Below, one piece after another: positions 54,089 to 63,215 of a stretch of DNA of 64,000 nucleotides; within the stretch, counting starts at the first letter, position 1; the number at the start of each line of letters is the position of its first letter. The notes under the pieces were generated by a model that saw nothing but the letters and a program-made list of their open reading frames with translations, ran no database searches and was not told where the DNA came from. Origin of the DNA: Flectobacillus rivi (lineage in GTDB: Bacteria > Bacteroidota > Bacteroidia > Cytophagales > Spirosomataceae). Made by a program: the position numbers and the translations under genes. The stretch covers positions 124,001 to 188,000 of the forward strand of contig NZ_JASHIE010000004.1 in NCBI RefSeq assembly GCF_030056655.1, in the 5' to 3' direction.

Positions 54089-55171
54089 TTATTTCAACGC
54101 TTCTTTGATTGATAACGCTGCTTGCAAGACGGCAACTTTAGAGGCCGTAACCCCTGAAATAGGGTTCAACATACCGTAGTCATGAATCAATCCGTTATAT
54201 CTTGCCAAAGTAACTTTAACACCTGCTTCATTGAGCTTTCTCGCATAAGCCTCACCTTCGTCACGTAACACATCATTTTCTGCTGTTTGTACCAATGCCT
54301 CTGGCAAACCTTTTAATTGCTCTACCGTAGCTTGCAAAGGTGAAGCATAGACTTCTTTACGTTTTTCCACCTCTGGTAAATAGTTGTCCCAAAACCATTT
54401 CATCATATTTTTAGTCAAAAAGCGACCTTCTGCAAATTCGTTATATGAACCAGTCTCGAAGTTGGCGTCGGTAACGGGCCACAAAAGTACTTGAAGTTTT
54501 ATCGCTGGTCCGTGGTTATTTTTTGCCATAAGCGCAACTACCGCTGACATGTTCCCTCCTACGCTATTACCTACTACTGCTAAGTTTTTACCATTTACAC
54601 CTATCTCTTTACCATGTTCGGCTACCCATTGTGAAGCAGCATAAATTTCATTGATTGCTACTGGATACTTTGCTTCTGGTGATGGTGTATAATCAGGAAA
54701 AACAGCCACGGCGCCACTATTTACCACTAGGTCACGGACTAATCTTCTATGTGTTGGATAGTCTCCTAACACCCAACCTCCTCCGTGCACGAAGATAAAA
54801 ACAGGTGCGTTTGGTTTTACACCTATAGGCTTGGTGATATGTACTTTTACTTTATAACCATTTTGAGAGATCACTTTTTCGCTCTCTTGAATTCCAGAAT
54901 AATCTACCTGAACCGATTTTTGAGCTCCGACCAAAACTTGACGTGCATCGGCTGGACTGAGTTGTTCGAGCGGTTTACCATTACTTGTGTTGAGTGCTTT
55001 CAAAAATGGTCTTATTTCGGTAAAAACTTGTGGGTCGTCCTGACCAGCATAAGGGCGTAATTGACCAAATGTGATATGCGCTACTAAGGCTAAAAAGAGT
55101 ACTAAAAATGACTTAAGGAAAGTCAAATATGATGTGTTGCTATACGAAATAGTTAGTGCTTGAGCTTTCAT
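54089..55171 (-). CDS. Exported alpha/beta hydrolase (HSL-type esterase)
   Basis: The start at 55171 (MKAQALTISYSNTSYLTF) gives a signal peptide, FLKSFLVLFLALVAHITFGQ; the longer ORF to 55258 adds a second, unlikely hydrophobic stretch. The mature enzyme has the oxyanion motif HGGGW (about residue 125), the nucleophile GNSVGGN (about 205), Asp in NDVLRDEG and His in GLIHDYGM. It hydrolyses short-chain esters, probably in the periplasm. An AraC regulator lies 87 bp upstream on the same strand. Confidence 0.9.
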   Translation of the reverse strand: MKAQALTISYSNTSYLTFLKSFLVLFLALVAHITFGQLRPYAGQDDPQVFTEIRPFLKALNTSNGKPLEQLSPADARQVLVGAQKSVQVDYSGIQESEKVISQNGYKVKVHITKPIGVKPNAPVFIFVHGGGWVLGDYPTHRRLVRDLVVNSGAVAVFPDYTPSPEAKYPVAINEIYAASQWVAEHGKEIGVNGKNLAVVGNSVGGNMSAVVALMAKNNHGPAIKLQVLLWPVTDANFETGSYNEFAEGRFLTKNMMKWFWDNYLPEVEKRKEVYASPLQATVEQLKGLPEALVQTAENDVLRDEGEAYARKLNEAGVKVTLARYNGLIHDYGMLNPISGVTASKVAVLQAALSIKEALK

Positions 55172-55258
55172 GTTTTTGATTTGTTTAGTTGTTGTTTCAA
55201 ATTGATAGTACAAAATTACTCCAACGAACCACCCAGATAAAGGCACAAAAGCATACAA

Positions 55259-56131
55259 CTATTGTACTTTTTTCCCTTGAAGGTATTTATTTCTAAAATT
55301 AGTCGTCGTATCACCAACTTTTTGAGCAAAAAGGCGATTAAAATAGGCAGGGTCGTCATACCCCAAGTGATACCCAATTTCTTTAGCGCTCATTTGTGTG
55401 TAGGTCAGAAGGCGTTTTGCCTCCAAAATAATACGGTCTTTGATTACTTCATTAGGCTGCGACAAATGCAGTCTTTTAAATTTATGTGTCAAGGTTTTGG
55501 GGGCAAACCCCAATAAGTCCGCGTAGTCAGCAACGCTATGTTTTTCTTTATAATGGATTTCTACCAATCGACTAAAATCTCGATAAAACTCCATGTCACT
55601 ATTAGTTCCATCTTGCACTTGGTGTAGTTCTTGCTTTTTCCAGATGCGAGTCGCACGAATGATTAACTGTTTCAAATATACTCGTAACATTTCTTCCTGC
55701 CCTGATTCGTTCATGGTCAGCTCTTCCTCTATTTGTGCCCAAAGCTGATTTGCCCATCCCTGTTCGCTTGTTGGAAGTTCCACCATCGGCATATTTTGCA
55801 AATTGTTAAACAATAAACCATCGCAAGCCACCTCGGCATCATGAATTTGAATACAATAAAAATCACGGTTGTAATACATTATATATCCTAACTGCTCCCC
55901 CACTTGGTCTATCTGTAAAAACTGATTGGAGTTCACAAAAAACAAACTCGGTTCTACTGTTTGGTATTCTTGAAAATCTACTTTCAATTGGTATCCTTTG
56001 GGCAAGTACAAGACCTTAATAAATGGTTTGTACATATCACTATTAGCTGATGCCAAAGTATCCGTTGAAAGTGGTAGTAAACCTAATTTTTTATAATGTG
56101 ATTCGAAAATAGAAGGCGTTTGCTGAGTCAT
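55259..56131 (-). CDS. AraC family transcriptional regulator
   Basis: About 290 residues from MTQQTPSIFESHYKK; a start at 56203 would extend it into the divergent promoter region. The N-terminal cupin-like sensor is followed by a C-terminal AraC domain: VADYADLLGFAPKTLTHKFKRLH and MSAKEIGYHLGYDDPAYFNRLFAQ. It is upstream of, and co-directional with, the exported esterase, its likely target, and divergent from tag. Confidence 0.9.
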   Translation of the reverse strand: MTQQTPSIFESHYKKLGLLPLSTDTLASANSDMYKPFIKVLYLPKGYQLKVDFQEYQTVEPSLFFVNSNQFLQIDQVGEQLGYIMYYNRDFYCIQIHDAEVACDGLLFNNLQNMPMVELPTSEQGWANQLWAQIEEELTMNESGQEEMLRVYLKQLIIRATRIWKKQELHQVQDGTNSDMEFYRDFSRLVEIHYKEKHSVADYADLLGFAPKTLTHKFKRLHLSQPNEVIKDRIILEAKRLLTYTQMSAKEIGYHLGYDDPAYFNRLFAQKVGDTTTNFRNKYLQGKKVQ

Positions 56132-56219
56132 GTTAGCGAGAGTTAAGGATTCCTTTTTTGAAAGAACTATTTCGAAATTACTTACGTTGATTGAGTTTAA
56201 CAAATCTATAACCCGACCT

Positions 56220-56771
56220 ATGTCTTATTGCAAAGCTATTCAAAATATGCAAGCTGCCGACCGCAAGGCCTTACATGCCAACTATCATGACCATCACTAC
56301 GGCTTCCCGATTCACGACGATAATGCACTATTTGGAAGATTGATTTTAGAAATCAATCAAGCGGGTTTGAGCTGGGAAACGATTCTTAGAAAAGAAGAGG
56401 CCTTCAAGGAAGCCTACAGCCATTACGATATCGACAAAGTAGCATCTTATACTGAGGAGGATAGAGAAAGGCTTTTATCAGATGCTGGCATTATTCGCAA
56501 TCGCTTAAAAATCAATGCAGCGATAGAAAACGCCAAAAAAATTCAGGTTTTGCAAAAGGAATATGGCTCTTTCGAAAAATGGCTAGAAGCACACCATCCT
56601 AAAACCAAGGAAGAATGGGTAAAACTTTTCAAGAAGACTTTCAAATTTACAGGAGGCGAAATCGTAGGCGAATTTTTGATGAGCATTGGCTATCTCAAAG
56701 GCTCACACGACGACGATTGTCCGACACAACAAAAAGTACTTGTCCAAAACCCTAAATGGGCGGAGGTTTAA
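56220..56771 (+). CDS. tag: DNA-3-methyladenine glycosylase I
   Basis: 183 residues from MSYCKAIQNM. Alignable by eye with E. coli Tag: YHDHHYGFP (YHD.EWG.P), LFGRLILEINQAGLSWETILRK, DAGIIRNRLKINAAIENA, KFTGGEIVGEFLMSIGYLKGSHDDDCP. It removes 3-methyladenine from alkylated DNA by base excision. The in-frame upstream ATG at 56130 lies in the divergent AraC 5' end and is not used here because the family starts at this Met. Confidence 0.93.
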   Translation: MSYCKAIQNMQAADRKALHANYHDHHYGFPIHDDNALFGRLILEINQAGLSWETILRKEEAFKEAYSHYDIDKVASYTEEDRERLLSDAGIIRNRLKINAAIENAKKIQVLQKEYGSFEKWLEAHHPKTKEEWVKLFKKTFKFTGGEIVGEFLMSIGYLKGSHDDDCPTQQKVLVQNPKWAEV

Positions 56772-56792
56772 TGGTGAATTTATTCTGGTTTC

Positions 56793-56814
56793 CCTCCTTT
56801 AAATGGGTTTAGAG
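56793..56814. repeat. Palindromic direct repeat flanking the AAA-RloB cassette (left copy)
   Basis: CCTCCTTTAAATGGGTTTAG and two further bases; arms CCCTCCTTTAAA and TTTAGAGGAGGG form a hairpin with loop TGGG. A copy with one difference lies at 59087-59108, on the other side of the cassette. It may also end tag transcription. Confidence 0.6.
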
Positions 56815-56843
56815 GAGGGGCAACTGGGATACGAAATAGCGAC

Positions 56844-57497
56844 TCATGTTTTTTTTAGCTTCATGGCAACTTTATAAACGTGAGAGCCTAAATTTTTAGG
56901 ATATTCTTCATCTTTTTCATCTAATTGCTTTGCTTGTTCGATAGCAAAATCAATGGTTGGAAGAAATAACTCTGGCTTAGGATTACTTTTATTATACGCA
57001 CCTAAAATTTCCACTATTTTAGCATCTACGTAATTTTTCTTGTTACTTACTTTCCCATTTTTCAGCATTAAATCAAGCTCTTCTTCACTGTATTCTGCGA
57101 TATCTTTAATGTGTAAAAGTAACCAAAACTCAAAGCAAGGATTACTCACAGCGACAAACATATTTGACTGCTTTTTACATTCTGAAATTATATCTGGAAT
57201 GTTTTTCCATCTATCTGTATCAATTATCATCCAAAGCTCATCGGTATCCTTAAAATTATACTCATCTTTTGCTTCCTTTTTCAGTTTTCTAAAGACGTGA
57301 TTTGGAGCACTATTGGTGTCTTTTTTAGGTCGTTTTAGGAGGTGTAAAAATATCAAGGCATCATTGAAAATCTCTGAGTTCTTAAATTCCTCAAAATAGA
57401 TTTCTTCAGTATCGTTACCTTCAAAGGCTAAAACTATTATTTTTTCTTTTTCTAAAGAATTGCTTTCTCTAAATAAATCCTCTCTTTCTCTTGGCAT
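56844..57497 (-). CDS. rloB: RloB-family protein (TOPRIM-like), defence pair partner
   Basis: 217 residues. The N terminus IIVLAFEGNDTEEIYFEEF supplies the conserved Glu, and MIIDTDRW the DxD, of a TOPRIM-like fold; NPCFEFWLLLH is the RloB hallmark. It starts 3 bp after the AAA ATPase gene, so the two are translationally linked. ATPase plus RloB pairs are known as AbiL-type or Rlo-type phage-defence modules; the action is thought to be nuclease-like on infection. The start codon follows the ATPase stop closely. Confidence 0.85.
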   Translation of the reverse strand: MPREREDLFRESNSLEKEKIIVLAFEGNDTEEIYFEEFKNSEIFNDALIFLHLLKRPKKDTNSAPNHVFRKLKKEAKDEYNFKDTDELWMIIDTDRWKNIPDIISECKKQSNMFVAVSNPCFEFWLLLHIKDIAEYSEEELDLMLKNGKVSNKKNYVDAKIVEILGAYNKSNPKPELFLPTIDFAIEQAKQLDEKDEEYPKNLGSHVYKVAMKLKKT

Positions 57498-57500
57498 AAT

Positions 57501-58880
57501 TTACAATAAATGATGATTTAAAATTGTAAGCTTATTTCTATTGCCTATGCGAGGTACTGCCTTAAATCTTCCTAATAAATAATCTTTTCTAATTTCTTTG
57601 TCGAATCGTACATTGTAATCTTCGAGAGAATGAAGTTTACTGGCTCCAAAATTATCTTTTACCACAAACCAAACTTCGTCTTTTCGTAACAATTTTTGAG
57701 TTAATACAGATGATTCGTGACTAGCCAAAATAAGTTGGCTATTAATATTTGTAGCTTTTGAAATAAACAAATCGATTAAATCGTACATCAGATTAGGGTG
57801 CAGACTCCTTTCCATTTCGTCAATAATAAATACATTATCTCCTTTTAACAAGTCCATTAAAAGTGGTATAAAATCCATTATTCTATTGGTTCCGTCAGAC
57901 TCATCACTTGTATCAAACTTTTCTAATTCGTCCTGTCCTTTAACAGAATGCTTAGTCATAAATTTCTCTACAACTAAATCTGTATCTTTAATAGAAAGAA
58001 AATAGGTGGTATTTCTATTTGACAGAATTGAAGCTCTTACATTTTCTGACTTCTTACTTAATAGATCTTCTTTTATTTTACTTAAAATTGATTTAGGTAC
58101 ATCAACGCTATCAAAATCAACTTTTTCAAGGCATACACCATTTATACCAGTATCAAAATATTTTAAAAACTGCTCAAATGTTGTTAGTAACTCTTCATCT
58201 TGATTCAATTCAAACTTCAAACCCTCATTGTATTTGTCATCAGGAAAAATAACTTTTAAAGAGTTTTGAAACCAATCTATCACATTCAGTATATCTTCAA
58301 TTTTTGAAACATTTTCTTTGACTTTTCGAGTTCTGATTTCATTTAAAAACAACTGATTATTCGGTGTTCCTTTTGCTATAAATTTCAAAAATTGCTTTTC
58401 TTCGTCAGATTTGATGTTTTTCACAATATTATCCAAATCATATATTTGGCTATTATTGATGTTTCTTTCAAATATTTTCACTTCGCTCTTCAAGCTCACC
58501 TCAAATAGCCATTCTTCCTTTATGGCAGTGGAATCAAAAACAAATCCATAAGCATAATTTTTGCCATTATGTTGGATAACATATTCGATTCTAGAATCTT
58601 TATTAGTACAATTTTTATCTAATCTGAATTTTTGATAGTCAATAATAGATTCAGGATTTGTTCCTCGTAATACTAATCTTTTCCCAAATTCGATTGCTTT
58701 GATAAGGTTTGATTTTCCAGAAGCATTGGCACCAAATAACACAGAAGTTTTAAGGACAGAGATTCCTTTAATTTTTTTTGTCTTATGTTCTCCCTTTAGC
58801 GTTCCTTTGCCTGGTAATAATGAGAAATTCTGCCTACCATTAAATGACGAAAAATTCTCTACAGAAAACTTAATTAACAT
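57501..58880 (-). CDS. AAA family ATPase (RloA/AbiL-type)
   Basis: 459 residues. MLIKFSVENFSSFNGRQNFSLLPG is the start typical of AAA_15/OLD-like SMC-type ATPases. Walker A is FGANASGKSN (about residues 49-58). Walker B and signature are in GDNVFIIDEMERSLHPNLMYDLIDLF, with the switch His in ILASHES. The middle is a long coiled-coil-like insertion. With the RloB gene downstream it forms a two-gene defence cassette with no other phage or plasmid genes around it. Confidence 0.88.
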   Translation of the reverse strand: MLIKFSVENFSSFNGRQNFSLLPGKGTLKGEHKTKKIKGISVLKTSVLFGANASGKSNLIKAIEFGKRLVLRGTNPESIIDYQKFRLDKNCTNKDSRIEYVIQHNGKNYAYGFVFDSTAIKEEWLFEVSLKSEVKIFERNINNSQIYDLDNIVKNIKSDEEKQFLKFIAKGTPNNQLFLNEIRTRKVKENVSKIEDILNVIDWFQNSLKVIFPDDKYNEGLKFELNQDEELLTTFEQFLKYFDTGINGVCLEKVDFDSVDVPKSILSKIKEDLLSKKSENVRASILSNRNTTYFLSIKDTDLVVEKFMTKHSVKGQDELEKFDTSDESDGTNRIMDFIPLLMDLLKGDNVFIIDEMERSLHPNLMYDLIDLFISKATNINSQLILASHESSVLTQKLLRKDEVWFVVKDNFGASKLHSLEDYNVRFDKEIRKDYLLGRFKAVPRIGNRNKLTILNHHLL

Positions 58881-59086
58881 ACATTTTAGTTTTATCTGTA
58901 CAAATTTAGTGATTTTTTCACAAGTAGTGCATTTTTAATAGGTTTTAACAATAGGTATAAAGGCATTCTGAAAAAAATATGGGCGTACATATTAGCATAA
59001 GCTACTTTTATCAAGCTAAGATTTTAATAACGTTAAACTTAAGCTTCAAAAACATCTACTTAAGCTAAGATTTGAGCAAAAAAAAA

Positions 59087-59108
59087 CCTCCTCTAAATGG
59101 GTTTAGAG
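59087..59108. repeat. Palindromic direct repeat flanking the AAA-RloB cassette (right copy)
   Basis: 22-nt sequence beginning CCTCCTCTAAATGGG and ending TTTAGAG; one difference from 56793-56814. It lies about 210 bp upstream of the ATPase gene. Confidence 0.6.
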
Positions 59109-59150
59109 AAAGTTAGAGAAGTAAATTTTCAAGCAATTACTCTACAAAGT

Positions 59151-59666
59151 CTACCAAAATATCCCTTCTTTTTTTTCTGTTTCTTTTAACGTTTTCTGCA
59201 CAACAATTTCAAAGCTTACTTCTCCGTCAGCGTCAAAAGTATAGTCTTGAGGATCAAACAACTGTCGAACTGTTAAATTATATAATCCATTTTCAAGCGT
59301 TATTGCCAAGTCAGCATGATGTGGAGCAGGAATTTTTACCTCCTCGAATTGAGCAGACATGGATAAATCTTCAAAATTAGTTAAAAATAGCTTTCCCTCA
59401 GTGACTGTAATCGTAGTGGTAAATTCACGAAAAGGATTTTTGTGGATAGGTCTATCAACAAAAGAAACAACCCAAATACTTGGTAAGCCTGTAGACCAAA
59501 TAACTAAACTTTTGTTATTCATCTCATTGACAAAATGTTCTATTAGCTGAGTAAGTTGCCAGTCTTCGTCAACAAAAGATTGATATGATTCTGAATTTAC
59601 AATTGCTAAAAATCCAGAATCGTCTGATATCTTAATTTGGTTAGTTTGGTGAAGAAGTGAGAACAT
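59151..59666 (-). CDS. Hypothetical protein
   Basis: 171 residues, not recognised. No signal peptide or membrane segment. A predicted mixed alpha/beta protein rich in beta strands in its second half (TTTITVTEGKLFLTNFED, ADLAITLENGLYNLTVRQLFD). Size, acidity and location in a run of unrelated unknown genes recall immunity proteins of toxin systems, but that is a guess. It is co-directional with the two genes to its right. Confidence 0.6.
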   Translation of the reverse strand: MFSLLHQTNQIKISDDSGFLAIVNSESYQSFVDEDWQLTQLIEHFVNEMNNKSLVIWSTGLPSIWVVSFVDRPIHKNPFREFTTTITVTEGKLFLTNFEDLSMSAQFEEVKIPAPHHADLAITLENGLYNLTVRQLFDPQDYTFDADGEVSFEIVVQKTLKETEKKEGIFW

Positions 59667-59733
59667 ATCTTTGTTTTTTAGGGTTTAAGAGCGCTTTGCC
59701 AATTCTATAATTTGAAGAAATTTTCTCGTCTAA

Positions 59734-60690
59734 TCAGCGGCTTGTCAACTTCGTAACCAAGGGTGACAACATAAATACAATCCAAATAATAATATGTCTT
59801 GGGAGGAAATCAAATCGATAATTTAACCAGTAAAGCCCTACCGTGAGTACAATAATAACGCACGAATGTTTAAAGTCAGTTTGGTGGTTAGAGTATCTCA
59901 TGATGTGATTATTTTTAAACTCTTGGAGTTCACTAAAGTATCTTGAATTAAAAAATGAACCTCTACTAGGTAAAAAAAACAATAACATAAGTGCATTTTG
60001 CACAATGTATATGCTCGAAACGCCTAGAAAAAAATACTGAAGTACGAAATACGCTCCATCTTCAAGAGATTGAATAGATGTAATATTATGATTTTGGTAC
60101 ACTCGATATATCACATCAATACTCATCAACAATACGATAATAGAACTCCAAAGACTCAATACCAACCTCGTAGTTCTAGAAAGTATGAAAGGTGTCAGAG
60201 CATTGAATATGGAAAATAATGATAACAATAACCCAAGGATAAGTAGAGATTTTACCAGCCAGTTTTCAATTCTCATAAATCCATAATCGATAACCCAATA
60301 GATTATAGAAATTGAGTATAGCAACGTTACTCCTTCTGTTAGCTTAAGCGTTGCTTTCTCATCATGGAAAATAGCAGATATAAAAGAAAAGACGATCCAA
60401 AATATATAAGGAAAAGAAGATAGATGTTGTCGAATATTATAGAAAGGAGGTAGCAACATAATAATACTGCAGATAAAAGCTGCAATAAAAATGTAGCCAA
60501 CCCTTACCCAGCTATCAGATATTCTTAAACTTTCAAACAGTAATCCTAAAAAAAGGGCTAAAATACCGAATGAATATATTTTGTATTCACTCGGTACTAA
60601 TTTATAGCCAATAAAAATTACGAACACGCTAAATGATATGATGATGACTACATACAAAATATCATTAAAATAAGGTAATCTTTTGTTCAT
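59734..60690 (-). CDS. Hypothetical multi-pass membrane protein
   Basis: 318 residues from the ATG of MNKRLPYFND; a TTG 12 nt upstream is a less likely start. About eight to nine hydrophobic segments spread over the length and no soluble domain. No family recognised. It lies 38 bp downstream of the next gene on the same strand. Confidence 0.65.
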   Translation of the reverse strand: MNKRLPYFNDILYVVIIISFSVFVIFIGYKLVPSEYKIYSFGILALFLGLLFESLRISDSWVRVGYIFIAAFICSIIMLLPPFYNIRQHLSSFPYIFWIVFSFISAIFHDEKATLKLTEGVTLLYSISIIYWVIDYGFMRIENWLVKSLLILGLLLSLFSIFNALTPFILSRTTRLVLSLWSSIIVLLMSIDVIYRVYQNHNITSIQSLEDGAYFVLQYFFLGVSSIYIVQNALMLLFFLPSRGSFFNSRYFSELQEFKNNHIMRYSNHQTDFKHSCVIIVLTVGLYWLNYRFDFLPRHIIIWIVFMLSPLVTKLTSR

Positions 60691-60728
60691 GTTGAAAATC
60701 AATTGGTGTGAAAGATGGATTATATTTC

Positions 60729-61475
60729 CTATCCATCATAATTCATATTTATTACTTTTCTTTCAACAATTTCTATTTCTAAAGTATGATCTGATACAAA
60801 AATATCTCCAACCGAAATCTCTGCTCCAAGCTTTCCATTTTCTGCCACACCGATATTAACGTTATATATGTCTAAAGTGTGATACCACTCTCCATTTGCT
60901 TCATCACCTGAAAAATCGCTCATATTTTTATTATAAAATTTTATAAGCTCTTTTTTACAGGTTCCTAGCCAAAAGATAAAGTCAATTATTTTTTCTGCAT
61001 AAGTATCAAACTGACTCCCTCCGCAAAGCGAAATACTTGTAGTATCCTTTTCAATAATTTTATCAAAAATATAAATCTCCTTGCTTGTTATATGGTAGTG
61101 ATTCTCCTCTGTTTCTGAAGCTACAAAATCTGTAGGTAATAGTTTCGACAGTATTTTTTCTTGCTGTTTTTTTCTAAAATCTTTTATGATATATCTATTC
61201 CCGTGAGATTGAGATTTTTCCTCCATTACATACAATTTGGCGACCACTTTTTTATCACTTAAATCAGCCACCGATTTCAAAACTTTATAGGCTGAAAGAT
61301 GACAACCCAACATGCTATATACATTAGCAAGTGTTATGTCATCGTTTTTAGTTCTTGTTGCGGACTCTAGATCATAAAGCAAATCATACATTTTTATGAT
61401 ACTATCTTTTGAGGGTTTAGCCCTTTTGAATTCACTTGCAATCTCAATAAAATCTTTGGCAAAATTTCTTTCCAT
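60729..61475 (-). CDS. Hypothetical protein
   Basis: 248 residues, not recognised. The N-terminal 100 residues are helical (TPR- or ankyrin-like; NVYSMLGCHLSAYKVLKSV), followed by a basic stretch (DFRKKQQEKILSK) and a beta-rich C terminus (SLCGGSQFDTYAEKIIDFIFWLG, LDIYNVNIGVAENGKLGAEISVGD). No signal peptide. Co-directional with the membrane protein gene downstream. Confidence 0.65.
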   Translation of the reverse strand: MERNFAKDFIEIASEFKRAKPSKDSIIKMYDLLYDLESATRTKNDDITLANVYSMLGCHLSAYKVLKSVADLSDKKVVAKLYVMEEKSQSHGNRYIIKDFRKKQQEKILSKLLPTDFVASETEENHYHITSKEIYIFDKIIEKDTTSISLCGGSQFDTYAEKIIDFIFWLGTCKKELIKFYNKNMSDFSGDEANGEWYHTLDIYNVNIGVAENGKLGAEISVGDIFVSDHTLEIEIVERKVINMNYDG

Positions 61476-61664
61476 AATTTTTGTAGTTTGTAATAGAGGT
61501 ACTCATTAGTTTATCAATGACATATAACCAATAGAACATGCTAGATTGTTGAATTTTCAGTTTTTAACGTCATTTACTATTAATAATACCTCTAAATATA
61601 CTACAATTTAACGCAGCAATATTCCCCTCATCCAACTTTCTTACCCAACGTCAATATACTAATA

Positions 61665-61700
61665 AAACCCTGACAGAAATATCCATTTCCATCAGGGTTT
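61665..61700 (-). terminator. Terminator of the AhpD-like gene
   Basis: Inverted repeat AAACCCTGA (61665-61673) with TCAGGGTTT (61692-61700), about 30 bp beyond the stop; on the minus strand the stem is followed by TATTAG after a short T run. Confidence 0.7.
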
Positions 61701-61727
61701 GTGGCACTATTCGCGTTTCTGGTTAAG

Positions 61728-62174
61728 CTAAAACTTCTCTCCTACGGTAATGTGTGTGCTTACCGAAATACGATTCCATGCATTGATTGCCACTACAATC
61801 ATAATGACTTGGGCGATGTAATCTTCACTGAAGTATTTCAGTGCATTTTGGTAAGTTTCTTCTGTCAAACCTTTTTCACTGATGAGCGTAATTTCTTCTG
61901 TTATGGCTAATACTACTTTTTCCTCCTCTGTAAATAGGTCCGTTTCTCGCCAAGCATCTAGTAATAGAAGGCGCTGCGTTGTTTCACCATTTTTTAGGGC
62001 GTCTTTGCTATGCATATCGATACAAAAAGCACAATGGTTGATTTGTGAGGCACGCAACTTGATAAACTCTTTGTGAGTTTTACTTACTGAGGTAGTTGCC
62101 AAATATTGTTCTAATCCGTACATGGCTTTCCAAGCCGCTGGCTGTGATGCGTGAATTTTTACTCTAGTTGTCAT
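61728..62174 (-). CDS. Carboxymuconolactone decarboxylase/AhpD-like protein
   Basis: 148 residues with the AhpD core ExxxxxxCxxC: KLRASQINHCAFCIDMHSKDALKNGE (Cys pair about residues 52-55). These all-helical proteins use the redox-active Cys pair, or a nearby base, in peroxide detoxification. It has no signal peptide. It lies 129 bp downstream of a Crp-type regulator on the same strand, a common pairing for redox-controlled genes in this phylum. Confidence 0.9.
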   Translation of the reverse strand: MTTRVKIHASQPAAWKAMYGLEQYLATTSVSKTHKEFIKLRASQINHCAFCIDMHSKDALKNGETTQRLLLLDAWRETDLFTEEEKVVLAITEEITLISEKGLTEETYQNALKYFSEDYIAQVIMIVVAINAWNRISVSTHITVGEKF

Positions 62175-62303
62175 GGTATGATGTCAATTTGTCGTTTAAA
62201 AATATCCATCGAATTTTATTATTATTTTCGTCGCTGGACTACATGACAAAGTTCACTTTTTGACTACAGAAAAAACTTAAACCAGTTTAAGAACGATCAA
62301 ATG

Positions 62304-62891
62304 TTACTTTTTTTCTAAGGTTTTTTTCTTACGAAGTTCACTCAAATACTCGGGTGAAAAACCCAGAAATGATGCCAATACTTTCTGCGGAATCCGCTGA
62401 ACAAATTCGGGGTAATGTGAGGCAAAATGTTCATAAAAAACATCTTTCGACATCGTATAAAGGAATTTGACCCGAAGCAAGGACGCCGAATACGCCCGCT
62501 GATAGACTTTTCTAAAATACCGTTCCAATTTGGGTACTTCACACAAGAGTTTTTCCAAACTTTCATGAGTAATTACCATCACCTCCACTTTTTCGAGTGC
62601 TTGTATGCTAAAACCCGATTCTCCAGATTTTTCGAATGCCATCAGGTCGGTCATCCACCACGTTTCGATGGCGAATTGAATGGTTTGCTCCTGTCCTCTT
62701 TCATTCATAAAATACAATCTCAAACAGCCTTTCGACACAAAAAATAAGTTCTTGCAGATATTACCCTCTTGTAACAAATGTTCTTTTTTTTGATATTCTT
62801 GTTTTTGAAAATAACTCAAAATACAAGCTATTTCGGTATTTGTCAAATTGATTTGTTCGGATATATGTGCAATTAACGGGTGCTGAAACAT
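62304..62891 (-). CDS. Crp/Fnr family transcriptional regulator
   Basis: 195 residues. N-terminal cyclic-nucleotide-binding beta roll (about residues 20-115: QKKEHLLQEGNICKNLFFVSKGCLRLYF), then a helix and a short winged helix-turn-helix (RIPQKVLASFLGFSPEYLSELRKKK). No Fnr-type Cys cluster. Likely controls the AhpD-like gene downstream. Confidence 0.9.
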   Translation of the reverse strand: MFQHPLIAHISEQINLTNTEIACILSYFQKQEYQKKEHLLQEGNICKNLFFVSKGCLRLYFMNERGQEQTIQFAIETWWMTDLMAFEKSGESGFSIQALEKVEVMVITHESLEKLLCEVPKLERYFRKVYQRAYSASLLRVKFLYTMSKDVFYEHFASHYPEFVQRIPQKVLASFLGFSPEYLSELRKKKTLEKK

Positions 62892-63215
62892 GGTTTGGAG
62901 GGTTTAAATTGGCTTGTTATTTTTGTATTTTTCATTTGGTTCAGCAAACATAATTTCGTCTGTCGGATATTCATAATCAAATTAGAAAAGAGAGTCAGAA
63001 ACCTAGAAACAAAACCATAATTTTATCCATCTTTTTCGAGATTCTATCCATTTTGCCTCAAAGTATAAATAGTGAATTTTGTATAAGTTTTTAAACTATT
63101 TCAACAGAGAAATAGCTTAAGGCTTCGCATCCACAAACCTAACCACTATTGTATATTGATTTATGGATTTTAAATGTTGATGCTACGTCAACTCACCCTT
63201 TTTCAGCTCATAAAG
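62892..63215. other. Divergent intergenic region
   Basis: AT-rich gap between the Crp gene (minus) and the GH2 gene (plus). No ORF, repeat or hairpin of note. A TATTTTTG near 62923 fits the -7 consensus on the plus strand but is too far from the GH2 start to be assigned. Confidence 0.4.
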
